A stretch of 64,000 bases of DNA. It comes from VRUE01 sp036266075. GTDB taxonomy: Bacteria; Actinomycetota; Thermoleophilia; Solirubrobacterales; 70-9. Location of the stretch: positions 52,994-116,993 of the forward strand of contig DATANV010000016.1 in the NCBI GenBank assembly GCA_036266075.1, written 5' to 3'. Shown here one piece after another: positions 57,608 through 64,000 of this stretch. The notes under the pieces are model-generated. The model did not search any database, was not told the origin of the DNA, and worked only from the letters and a program-made list of their open reading frames with translations. Each line of letters begins with the position of its first letter. Position 1 is the stretch's first letter. Both the position numbers and the translations under genes were made by a program.

Positions 57608-58167
57608 ACCTCCAGGATCTCCTCTTCCTTCCCTTTCAGGAGCGCGTCGATCTCGGCAATCGCCTCGTCGGTCTGTTTCTGCAGAGCGGCCTCGGCGCGG
57701 CGCTCGTCGTCCTCCCCGGCTTCGCCCTCCTTCTTCAGCTCCCTCAGGTCCCCCATCACGTCACGGCGGATGTTGCGGATTGCGACCCGCCCCTCCTCGG
57801 CGACCCCGTGCACGACCTTGACCATCTCGCGACGCCGCTCCTCGGTCAGCTCCGGCACCTGCAGGCGGATGACATTGCCATCGTTGCTCGGCGTCAGGCC
57901 TACGTCGGACTCCTGGATTGCTTTCTCGATCGCCCCGATCGAGCCCTTGTCGAAGGGCGTCACCGTCAACAGGCGGGCGTCGGAGGTAGCCACGTTGGCC
58001 AGCTGCTTGAGCGGCGTCTGCGTGCCGTAGTAGTCGACGGAGATGCGGTCAAGCAGGTGCGGCGAGGCACGGCCGGTGCGGACCGTGGCCAGCTCGCTGC
58101 GGCTCGACTCGACCGACTTCAGCATGCGGTCCTCCGCGTCTTTGAGCAGCTCGTCGATCAGCTCCAC
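57604..58167 (-). CDS. frr: Ribosome recycling factor
   Basis: 187-aa RRF, which with EF-G splits post-termination ribosomes. Three-helix bundle ends and inserted domain are seen: VRTGRASPHLLDRISVDYYG, PLKQLANVATSDARLLTV, IRLQVPELTEERRREMVKVV and a C-terminal long helix. GTG start at 58167. Overlaps uppS by 4 nt and follows pyrH by 16 nt. Confidence 0.96.
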   Translation of the reverse strand: MELIDELLKDAEDRMLKSVESSRSELATVRTGRASPHLLDRISVDYYGTQTPLKQLANVATSDARLLTVTPFDKGSIGAIEKAIQESDVGLTPSNDGNVIRLQVPELTEERRREMVKVVHGVAEEGRVAIRNIRRDVMGDLRELKKEGEAGEDDERRAEAALQKQTDEAIAEIDALLKGKEEEILEV

Positions 58168-58183
58168 TGGGTCCTCTCTCCAA

Positions 58184-58918
58184 TCAGGAGGCGGGTGCGC
58201 CGGAGACCAGCGTTCCCACCTGCTCGCCGCGGACGATCCTATCTATGTTGCCCTCGCTTCCCATGTTGAACACGTAGATCGGCAGGTCGTTGTCCATGCA
58301 GAGCGAGAGCGCCGTCGAGTCCATCACCTTGAGCCCGCGCTCGATCGCCTCGCGGTGGCTGAGCGCGGGGATGAACTTGGCATCGGGGTCGAGCGCCGGG
58401 TCGGCGTCGTAGACCCCCTCCACCCCGTTCTTCGCCATCAGGATCGCCTGCGCGTGGATCTCCAGCGCCCGCAGCGCCGCGGCCGTGTCGGTCGTGAAGA
58501 ACGGATTGCCGGTGCCGGCGGCGAAGATCACCACCCGCCCCTTCTCGAGGTGGCGCATCGCGCGGCGGCGGATGTAGGGCTCGGCGACCTCCTTGACGTC
58601 GATCGCCGAGAGGACCCGCGTGTGCTCGCCGATCTTCTCCAGCGCGTCCTGCAGGGTCAGCGCGTTGAGCACCGTCGCCAGCATGCCCATGTAGTCGCCC
58701 GTGGCGCGGTCCATTCCCGCCGCCGCCCCGGCCAGGCCGCGATAGATGTTGCCGGCGCCGACCACGATCGCCACCTGGACCCCCCTGCTCCTGACCTCCG
58801 CGACCTGGCGGGCGATTCGCTGCACCTCGTCGGCATCGGTGCCGTGCTGGAGCTCGCCCATCAGCGCCTCGCCGGAGAGCTTCAGCAGGATGCGTTCGAA
58901 TTTGGGCTCGGAGTCCAT
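58184..58918 (-). CDS. pyrH: UMP kinase
   Basis: 244-aa bacterial UMP kinase of the amino-acid kinase fold, producing UDP for RNA and cell wall precursors. ILLKLSGEALMG near residue 10, VAIVVGAGNIYRG near 50, VVIFAAGTGNPFFTTDTAAA near 130 and the AKNGVEGVYDADP uridylate segment. Between tsf and frr as in most bacteria. Confidence 0.96.
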   Translation of the reverse strand: MDSEPKFERILLKLSGEALMGELQHGTDADEVQRIARQVAEVRSRGVQVAIVVGAGNIYRGLAGAAAGMDRATGDYMGMLATVLNALTLQDALEKIGEHTRVLSAIDVKEVAEPYIRRRAMRHLEKGRVVIFAAGTGNPFFTTDTAAALRALEIHAQAILMAKNGVEGVYDADPALDPDAKFIPALSHREAIERGLKVMDSTALSLCMDNDLPIYVFNMGSEGNIDRIVRGEQVGTLVSGAPAS

Positions 58919-58955
58919 CCCGGTCGCGTCCTCTCGCAGACCCTACCGGGGGGCA

Positions 58956-58993
58956 CCGGTAGTTAACCCACCATATGGGTGGCTAAATACCGG
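58956..58993 (-). terminator. Hairpin after tsf
   Basis: Stem pairs CCGGTA/TACCGG outside and CCACC/GGTGG inside, within the tsf-pyrH gap. It shares CGGTAGTTA, CACCATA and ACCGGCACG with the element at 384-433 at the other end of the window. Confidence 0.5.
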
Positions 58994-59027
58994 CACGGGG
59001 AGTGAAGGGTGGGTTGGGGAGGCGATT

Positions 59028-59630
59028 TCAGTCGCCGACGCGGAAGTAGGCGAAGCGCGCCACGCGGATGTTCTCGCCGGTCTTGGCGGCCAGCTCTTGG
59101 CGCAGCTCCTCGATTGACTTCGAGTCGTGCTTCTCGGCGTTTACGTGCGGCTGGTCGAGCAGCGCGACCTCGCGCGCCCACTTGGCAAGCTGGCCCTCGA
59201 CGATCTTTTCCACGACGTTGTCCGGTTTGCCGTCCTCGCGCGCCTTCTCTTCGAAGACCCGCTTCTCCGCCTCGCGCTCCCCGGCTGGGATCTCCTCCGC
59301 CGAGACGTAGCTCGGCGCCGTTGCGGCGACGTGCAGCGCGACCTCGTAGGCGAACGCCTTGAAGTCCTCGTTGCGGGCGACGAAATCGGTCTCGCACTGG
59401 ACTTCGACCATCGCCCCGACCTTGTCGTTGGCGTGGACGTAGGAGGCGACGACCCCCTCGCTGGTCCCCCGCCCTTCGCGCTTGGCCGCGGAGGCCTGCC
59501 CCTTGACCCGCAAGATCTCGATCGCCCGGTCGACGTCGCCGTCCGACTCGGAGAGAGCGGCTTTGCAATCCATCATCGCGGCACCCGTCCGGTCCCGCAG
59601 GGCTTTCACATCCGCCGCGGTGACGCTCAT
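59028..59630 (-). CDS. tsf: Elongation factor Ts, short form
   Basis: 200-aa EF-Ts, nucleotide exchange factor of EF-Tu. The N-terminal UBA-like domain has VKALRDRTGAAMMDCKAALS; the core shows VEVQCETDFVARNEDFKAF and the shortened second half ends in NIRVARFAYFRVGD. The length is that of the short actinobacterial/Gram-positive thermophile type rather than E. coli (283 aa). Start overlaps rpsB by 4 nt (ATGA). Confidence 0.95.
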   Translation of the reverse strand: MSVTAADVKALRDRTGAAMMDCKAALSESDGDVDRAIEILRVKGQASAAKREGRGTSEGVVASYVHANDKVGAMVEVQCETDFVARNEDFKAFAYEVALHVAATAPSYVSAEEIPAGEREAEKRVFEEKAREDGKPDNVVEKIVEGQLAKWAREVALLDQPHVNAEKHDSKSIEELRQELAAKTGENIRVARFAYFRVGD

Positions 59631-60775
59631 TTGGAAGCTCCCTCGTCGCCGGAAGCTGGTTTCTCGTCGGCCGCAGGCGCCTCTTTTGCGGCTGGAGCCG
59701 CCGCCTCAGCCGGGCCCTCCCTGGTCGCCGCGGCCGGCGCATCGGTCGGCGCTTTCGGGGCCGGGGCTTTAGACGCCTCTTCCGCGGGTGGCGCGGGGTT
59801 GGGTCCCCCTCCCGGCGAGGGAGGGGTGCCCTGCCCCGCGACAGGACCCGCGGCCGAGCGCTCCGAACCCTGGGCCGGCGCGGTCTGACCCTGGGTCGGT
59901 TTGGCCGGTGACGCCTGCCCCTGAATCGCTTGAGCCCGCTGTTCGGCGACCTGTTTCTCCTCGGCGGCTTTTTTCGCCGCCTCCTCGGCTTCCACGCGAG
60001 CCTTCTCTTCCTCCTCGCGCTTCTTGCGCTCTTCCTCCTCTTTCTTGCGCCGTTCCATCTCCTCGGCCAGGCGCCGCTCCTCCTGGACGCGCCAGGCGCC
60101 GGCACCCTCGTCGATCGCGGCGCCGATCGTGCCGATAACCAGCTGGCAGGAACGAATCGCGTCATCGTTGCCGGGAATCACGTAGTCGATCGGCGTCGGG
60201 TCGCAGTTGGTGTCGACCAGCCCGATGATCGGGATCCGCAGGCGAGCGGCCTCGCGAACCGCGATCTCCTCGGTTTTCAGGTCGGTGACGAAGACGGCGT
60301 CGGGTAGGCGGTCCATGTCGCGGACGCCGCCGAGGTTGTACTCGAGCTTGGCCAGCTCGGCCTGCATCCCCATCCGCTCCTTCGTCGGCAACAGGGCGAG
60401 TTTGCCCTCCTCCTGCCAGGCGGTCAGCTCGTGCAGGCGCGAGATCCGCGCCGAGATCGTGTTGAAGTTGGTCAAGAGGCCGCCGAGCCAACGCTGGTTG
60501 ACGTAGGGCATCTTGCAGCGGTCGGCCCACTCCTTGACCGCGCTGCGGGCCTGCTTCTTGGTGCCGACGAAAAGCACGGTGCCGCCGCCGCTGGCCAGCT
60601 CGCCGGCGAAGCGGCGCGCGTTCTCGAGCAGCGCCTCGGTCTGGACGAGATCGATGATGTGGATCCCATCCAGCTCGCCGAAGATGTAGCGGCGCATGTT
60701 GGGATTCCAGCGCCGGGTCTGATGACCGAAGTGGACTCCGGCCTCCAGCAGGTCTCTGAGGCCCGCCTCTGCCAT
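59627..60775 (-). CDS. rpsB: 30S ribosomal protein S2 with a long C-terminal extension
   Basis: 382-aa S2, against about 240 in E. coli. Residues 1-230 are canonical: LLEAGVHFGHQTRRWNPNM, IIDLVQTEALLENARRF, VNQRWLGGLLTNF, PIIGLVDTNCDPTPIDYVIP. The extra 150 residues are first a highly charged coiled coil (RRLAEEMERRKKEEEERKKR) and then Ala/Pro/Gln-rich low complexity. The extension has normal local GC and codon use and continues to the tsf overlap, so it is part of the gene. Its function is unknown; it would project from the S2 surface. Confidence 0.95.
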   Translation of the reverse strand: MAEAGLRDLLEAGVHFGHQTRRWNPNMRRYIFGELDGIHIIDLVQTEALLENARRFAGELASGGGTVLFVGTKKQARSAVKEWADRCKMPYVNQRWLGGLLTNFNTISARISRLHELTAWQEEGKLALLPTKERMGMQAELAKLEYNLGGVRDMDRLPDAVFVTDLKTEEIAVREAARLRIPIIGLVDTNCDPTPIDYVIPGNDDAIRSCQLVIGTIGAAIDEGAGAWRVQEERRLAEEMERRKKEEEERKKREEEEKARVEAEEAAKKAAEEKQVAEQRAQAIQGQASPAKPTQGQTAPAQGSERSAAGPVAGQGTPPSPGGGPNPAPPAEEASKAPAPKAPTDAPAAATREGPAEAAAPAAKEAPAADEKPASGDEGASK

Positions 60776-60929
60776 ATCGATGTTCTCCTTGGTAGCTCGG
60801 ACAAAGCCCCGCCGCCCTAACCGGGGACCCGCCACGGGGCAGGTCAGGATCCGGGGCGGATCGACAGGGGTAGTTTTGGACCGACGGATTGTAGTGGGGG
60901 TTTCCGGGCCGGGTTGCCCGCCTCGTGGC
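60776..60929 (-). promoter_or_regulatory. rpsB leader and promoter region
   Basis: 154 nt between rluD and rpsB. A TACAAT -10-like hexamer is at 60893-60888 on the minus strand, but no good -35 was seen. Long S2 leaders that bind S2 are known in other bacteria; no matching structure could be folded by eye. Confidence 0.35.
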
Positions 60930-61628
60930 TCAGCCGGCGCGCGAGCCGCGCGCGGCGGCTAGCGCCGCGGCGAGGTCGGCTGGCAGCTCAGAGCGAAAGT
61001 CCATCGCCTCACCGGTCGCCGGGTGCTCGAAGGCGAGCCGGTGGGCGTGCAGGAACTGGCGCGTAAGACCGTAGCGCTCCTCACCTCCGTAGGTGGAGTC
61101 GCCGACCAGCGGGTGGCCGATCGCGGCGAAGTGGGCCCGGATCTGGTGCGTGCGGCCGGTCTCCAGCCGCGCCTCGAGGAAAGTCTCAGCCGCCAGCAGC
61201 TCGAGCACGGTGAAGTGGGTGCGGGCTTCACGGGAGGCGGCGCCGGAGACAGCCATGCGGTGTCGCTGCTTGGCCGCCCGGCCGATCGGCGCGTCGATCG
61301 TCCCGGTGCGCGAGACGAGGCGACCCTGCGCAAGCGCCAGGTAGACGCGTTCCACCTCGCGCGCCCGTACCGCCTCCTGCAGTGCGGCGTGCGCGGCGTC
61401 GTCGCGGGCGACGACCAGCAGGCCGCTGGTGTCCTTGTCGAGCCGGTGGACGATTCCGGGACGCTCGGGGTCGGCGCCGCCGCCGAGGATTTCCGCCAAC
61501 TCGTCGACCAACGTCGGCCCGGCGTGCGAGGGCGCCGGGTGAACGACCAGGCCGGCCGGCTTGTCGACCACCGCCAGTCGATCGTCGACGTGGACGACAC
61601 GCAACCCGCTGTGGCCGGCGGCGGTCAC
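60930..61628 (-). CDS. rluD: RluD-family pseudouridine synthase without S4 domain
   Basis: 232-aa pseudouridine synthase. VDKPAGLVVHPAPSHAGPTL opens the catalytic domain, the catalytic Asp is in GIVHRLDKDTSGLLVVARDD near residue 78, and GRTHQIRAHFAAIGHPLVGD is the motif III. The N-terminal S4 domain of typical RluD is absent. GTG at 61628 overlaps the lspA stop by 4 nt. It may modify rRNA or tRNA; the site is not predictable. Confidence 0.9.
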   Translation of the reverse strand: MTAAGHSGLRVVHVDDRLAVVDKPAGLVVHPAPSHAGPTLVDELAEILGGGADPERPGIVHRLDKDTSGLLVVARDDAAHAALQEAVRAREVERVYLALAQGRLVSRTGTIDAPIGRAAKQRHRMAVSGAASREARTHFTVLELLAAETFLEARLETGRTHQIRAHFAAIGHPLVGDSTYGGEERYGLTRQFLHAHRLAFEHPATGEAMDFRSELPADLAAALAAARGSRAG

Positions 61629-62083
61629 GACGTCGGCTCGCGCAGATAGCTCAGCGCCAGCACCACCACGCCCAGGGTCACCGCGACGTCGGCGAGGTTG
61701 AAGGGCGGCCAGGAGAGGAAGTCGATGTAGTCGGTGACCGCGTCGACGCGCACCCGGTCGACCAGGTTGCCGAGGGCGCCGCCGGCGAGCAGGCCGAAGG
61801 CCACCCACATTCCGGGTCGGGTCGGGTCGCGGGCGAAGAGGACGGCGACGAAGAGCAGCGCCGCCGCGGTGAGGGCGATCAACGCCGCGCCGCCGCCGCT
61901 CGCGAGCCCGAAGGCGACCCCTTCGTTGTGGGCCAGGGTCAGCGCGAGCGGCCCGAACCCGTCGACGTGCTCGCCGGGCACCAGTTGTGCCTCGATAACT
62001 GCCTTCGCGACCTGGTCGAGCGCGACGACGGTGGCGGCCAGGGCGGCCGCCAGCCCCCAGGCCCGGGTGCGACGGTCGCTCAC
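61625..62083 (-). CDS. lspA: Lipoprotein signal peptidase
   Basis: 152-aa signal peptidase II, an aspartyl protease of the inner membrane. Four membrane helices; conserved TLAHNEGVAFGL (NxGxxFG) near residue 55, GGALGNLVDRVRVDAVTDYI (first catalytic Asp) near 105 and PPFNLADVAVTLGV (second Asp) near 128. GTG start overlaps the yggT stop by 4 nt. Confidence 0.93.
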   Translation of the reverse strand: MSDRRTRAWGLAAALAATVVALDQVAKAVIEAQLVPGEHVDGFGPLALTLAHNEGVAFGLASGGGAALIALTAAALLFVAVLFARDPTRPGMWVAFGLLAGGALGNLVDRVRVDAVTDYIDFLSWPPFNLADVAVTLGVVVLALSYLREPTS

Positions 62084-62394
62084 CCTTCGATCAGGCCGAC
62101 GACCAGCGCCCGGATCACAAAGAGCACGATGATGCCGATCATCGGGCTCAGGTCGAGCGCGAAGCCGCCGCCCCCGAGCGGCGGGATCACCCGCCGGAAG
62201 AGGTTCAGGTAGGGGTTGGTCGTCTCGGCGACGAAGTCGACAACGGCTCGCAGCCAGCGGTTGTAGGGCATCCGCGGGATCCACGAGAGCAGCACGTTGA
62301 CGAAGATCAGGATGATGTAGACGAGGAACAGCGCGTCGACGTAATTGGCGATGTCGTAGCGCGTCAGGGCGAGTGGCAGCAACGGCAGGCTCAC
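62080..62394 (-). CDS. yggT: YggT family membrane protein
   Basis: 104-aa two-helix membrane protein of the YggT family, often found between sepF/proC and divIVA in Gram-positives. RWLRAVVDFVAETTNPYLNL then FRRVIPPLG is the family signature (TEPxLxPxRRxIPPxG). GTG start overlaps the proC stop by 4 nt. A divIVA gene is not between yggT and lspA here. Role unclear, linked to cell division genes. Confidence 0.9.
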   Translation of the reverse strand: MSLPLLPLALTRYDIANYVDALFLVYIILIFVNVLLSWIPRMPYNRWLRAVVDFVAETTNPYLNLFRRVIPPLGGGGFALDLSPMIGIIVLFVIRALVVGLIEG

Positions 62395-63131
62395 CCGCGC
62401 ATCCTCTCCAACGAGGCGCGCACGGCGGCTTCGAAGGCCTCGCGGGCGCCGGCGCGATCGAGGGCCTCCAGCCCAGCCTCGGTGCTGCCGCCGGGCGAGG
62501 CGACGGCCTCGCGCACATCGGCCGGATGGCGCCGGCGCAACAGCTCGGCCGTCCCTTCCGTCGTCTCGACGACCAGCTCGCGCGCCAGCTCCTGGTCGAG
62601 CCCGGCCGCGGCGCCTGCGTCGGCCAGGGCCTCGACGGCCAGGGCCAGATACGCCGGCGCGCAGCCCATGACCGCCGTGGCCGCGTCGAACTCCGAGTCC
62701 GGCAGCTCGACGACGTGCCCCAGGCAGTCCAGCAGGTGCCGCACCTGCGGCGACTCGTGCCCAGAGACGCAGAGCACCCCCCGACGGACCTCAACCGCGA
62801 CGTTGGGCATGACCCGCACCACGTTCGCACCGGGGAACGCGCCCTGCAGGGCGGATAGCGGCGTCGCCCCCAGCAGCGAGACGACGGTTCTTGCGGCGGT
62901 CAACTCGGCGGCAGCCGCCTGCAGCACCGCGGGCTTGACAGCGAGCACGACGACGTCGGCCCGCTCGGCCAACTCCCGGTTTGAGGCGAGCGCTTCACCG
63001 CCGACCTCCGCGGCCAAGGTTGCCGCTCTCCCGGACCCTGAATCGGTGAACAGCATCGCCTCAACCTCACCCTTCCAGCCACGAGCCATAGCTGCGGCCA
63101 TGCTTCCCGAGCCGACGAACCCGACGATCAT
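62391..63131 (-). CDS. proC: Pyrroline-5-carboxylate reductase
   Basis: 246-aa NAD(P)H-dependent enzyme of proline synthesis. Rossmann motif VGFVGSGSMAAAMARGW at the N-terminus, VVVLAVKPAVLQAAA near 60, NVVRVMPNVAVEVRRGVLCV near 110 and C-terminal SPGGSTEAGLEALD (active site). Length is slightly short of the 265-280 usual. Near sepF and the YggS end, the standard cell-division associated cluster. Confidence 0.92.
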   Translation of the reverse strand: MIVGFVGSGSMAAAMARGWKGEVEAMLFTDSGSGRAATLAAEVGGEALASNRELAERADVVVLAVKPAVLQAAAAELTAARTVVSLLGATPLSALQGAFPGANVVRVMPNVAVEVRRGVLCVSGHESPQVRHLLDCLGHVVELPDSEFDAATAVMGCAPAYLALAVEALADAGAAAGLDQELARELVVETTEGTAELLRRRHPADVREAVASPGGSTEAGLEALDRAGAREAFEAAVRASLERMRG

Positions 63132-63157
63132 CAGCCGGAGCCTAATCGCGGCCCGGC

Positions 63158-63269
63158 GGGAGGGTCGGGTGCCCCTCTAAGCGGCTTGTACTTTTTCCGA
63201 AGTAACGACCGCGGACAGCCTCAGGCTGTCTTCGGAAAAAGTTGAGCGTGAGGGGCACCCGACCCTCCC
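63158..63269. repeat. Triple nested inverted repeat, copy D
   Basis: Perfect 20-bp outer arms (63158-63177 and 63250-63269), a perfect 13-bp inner pair ACTTTTTCCGAAG / CTTCGGAAAAAGT (63190-63202, 63230-63242) and an innermost GACAGCC / GGCTGTC (63214-63220, 63224-63230). It lies between sepF and proC and shares CTTGTACTTTTTC with copy B. Confidence 0.9.
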
Positions 63270-63282
63270 CCAACGCCACGAG

Positions 63283-63816
63283 CTAGGACTGGTTGAAGAA
63301 CCCTTTGTCGAGCAACCGCGCCTTCTCCTCGGCGGAAACCTCGACGTTACGCGGCGTCAAGAGGAAGATCTTCTCGGCTATCCGCTGCATGCCGCCGTCC
63401 ATCGCGTAGGTCAGGCCCGAGCAGAAGTCGATCATCCGCTTGGACAGCTCGTGATCGGTGGTCTGCAGGTTGAGGATCACCGGCACCGAGCGCTTGAACT
63501 GGTCGGCAACCTGCTGTGCGTCGTTGAAGTTGCGGGGGATGACGAGGTGGACTTTGACGTCGGAGTCCTCGCCAACCGGGCGCAGGGTACGGGTGCGCGA
63601 GGCCGAGATCGGCTCGTCGTCGGCGAAGATGTCGTCGATCTCGTCGCGTGCGCGGCGACGGTCCCGCAGCGGGCTGACGGTCGCGCCCCGCGGCGCGGGC
63701 GCCTCGTACATGTCCTGCCCGGTCTCGGGCTCGTACACATCGGCGTCGCCATACCCCGGGTCCTCGGCGAGGCCGAAGTAGACGAGCGCTCGGTGCCATG
63801 TGTCGCGGAAGGCCAT
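63283..63816 (-). CDS. sepF: Cell division protein SepF
   Basis: 177-aa SepF, a membrane-binding FtsZ partner that bends the Z ring. The N-terminal amphipathic helix MAFRDTWHRALVYFGLAED, an acidic/Arg linker with phospho-like motifs, and the C-terminal SepF domain: VHLVIPRNFNDAQQVADQFK, PVILNLQTTDHELSKRMIDF and GLTYAMDGGMQRI. It ends 14 nt after a nested repeat. Actinobacteria lack FtsA, so SepF is the expected anchor. Confidence 0.94.
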   Translation of the reverse strand: MAFRDTWHRALVYFGLAEDPGYGDADVYEPETGQDMYEAPAPRGATVSPLRDRRRARDEIDDIFADDEPISASRTRTLRPVGEDSDVKVHLVIPRNFNDAQQVADQFKRSVPVILNLQTTDHELSKRMIDFCSGLTYAMDGGMQRIAEKIFLLTPRNVEVSAEEKARLLDKGFFNQS

Positions 63817-63865
63817 TGCTCAGCGTACGTTCGCGTAAAGACGAGCTATTCCTGTATGGATTATT

Positions 63866-63901
63866 GCGGGTTACCCCTTCGCGCTGCACGCAAAAACCCG
63901 C
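63866..63901. terminator. Hairpin between sepF and the YggS-like gene
   Basis: GCGGGTT (63866-63872) and AACCCGC (63895-63901) arms with a 22-nt loop, in the gap between the YggS-like end and the sepF start on the minus strand. It may be a terminator of the upstream gene. Confidence 0.4.
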
Positions 63902-63929
63902 GCTGCAGCGGCCGGTTCAGGCCGTGGCC

Positions 63930-64000
63930 CTAGATGTAGAGCGATGTCCCGAGCCGCAGGATCGTCGCGCCCTCCTCCGCGGCGACCTCCCAATCCTGGC
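63930..64000 (-). CDS. YggS/PLPBP family protein, C-terminal end
   Basis: Last 22 codons of a gene that continues beyond the right edge: DWEVAAEEGATILRLGTSLY then I and stop. This matches the C-terminus of the PLP homeostasis protein YggS (consensus MSxDxxxAxxxGxTxVRIGxxLF). YggS-sepF-proC is a standard gene order, which supports the call. Only a short part is visible. Confidence 0.7.
   Translation of the reverse strand, partial: QDWEVAAEEGATILRLGTSLYI

Overview
The window is high-GC, densely packed bacterial chromosome. Gene content and order point to a deep-branching actinobacterium of the Thermoleophilia/Solirubrobacterales type: MurT/GatD lipid II amidation genes, SepF, GarA and FtsR (Rv1827/Rv1828-like) neighbours, a VKOR/DsbA pair, an RsiG-like anti-sigma protein, a WS/DGAT acyltransferase, and frequent GTG/TTG starts with 4-nt overlaps. 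The taxon is inferred, not proven.

Layout. 1-18552: core and accessory genes: miaA end, dapF (all three recognisable catalytic positions changed), an LL-DAP aminotransferase, a hipBA module with two operators, an MBL hydrolase, an NAD epimerase, hflX, dut, an RTX-type secreted protein, the dagK-murT-methyltransferase-gatD operon, a membrane-anchored cyclophilin, a peroxiredoxin, hydrolases and the VKOR-DsbA pair. 18552-25129: a complete 6.55-kb filamentous-phage (inovirus) prophage, all genes on the minus strand, bounded by 20-bp direct repeats and inserted in a dif-like XerCD site that touches the dsbA stop codon. 25130-34146: a methyltransferase, then a kdp potassium-uptake locus in the unusual order F-A-C-B-D(sensor)-Usp, with a separate histidine kinase and KdpE diverging from it. 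34154-47722: SDR, thiolase, flavodoxin-like protein, CcdA, DinB, WS/DGAT, a secreted HEXXH protease, NAD synthetase, a thioesterase, an HTH-TM-anti-sigma chimera and an ADHAPS-like flavoprotein. 47765-64000: an almost continuous minus-strand housekeeping block: ftsR, garA, rsiG-like, pgsA, proS, ispG, rseP, dxr, cdsA, uppS, frr, pyrH, tsf, rpsB, rluD, lspA, yggT, proC, sepF and the end of a YggS/PLPBP gene.

The most exciting system is the inovirus. It has a predicted ssDNA-binding protein, a textbook major coat protein (signal, acidic, transmembrane and basic segments), a large C-terminally anchored pIII-like protein, a pVI-like membrane protein, two tiny coupled ORFs, a Zot/pI assembly ATPase, a Rep-like protein and two zinc-binding proteins of unknown role. 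No integrase is present, and the dif-like attachment site implies use of host XerC/XerD. A 19-bp-stem hairpin carrying in its loop a 14-mer repeated near the other end is a candidate origin or packaging signal. If the site is the chromosomal dif, this window spans the replication terminus; the mainly minus orientation of the housekeeping block to its right fits replication running toward it.

The host intergenic regions carry several families of long perfect hairpins, including four nested inverted repeats, two of which share the motif CTTGTACTTTTTC. No tRNA, rRNA, CRISPR array or insertion sequence was recognised.
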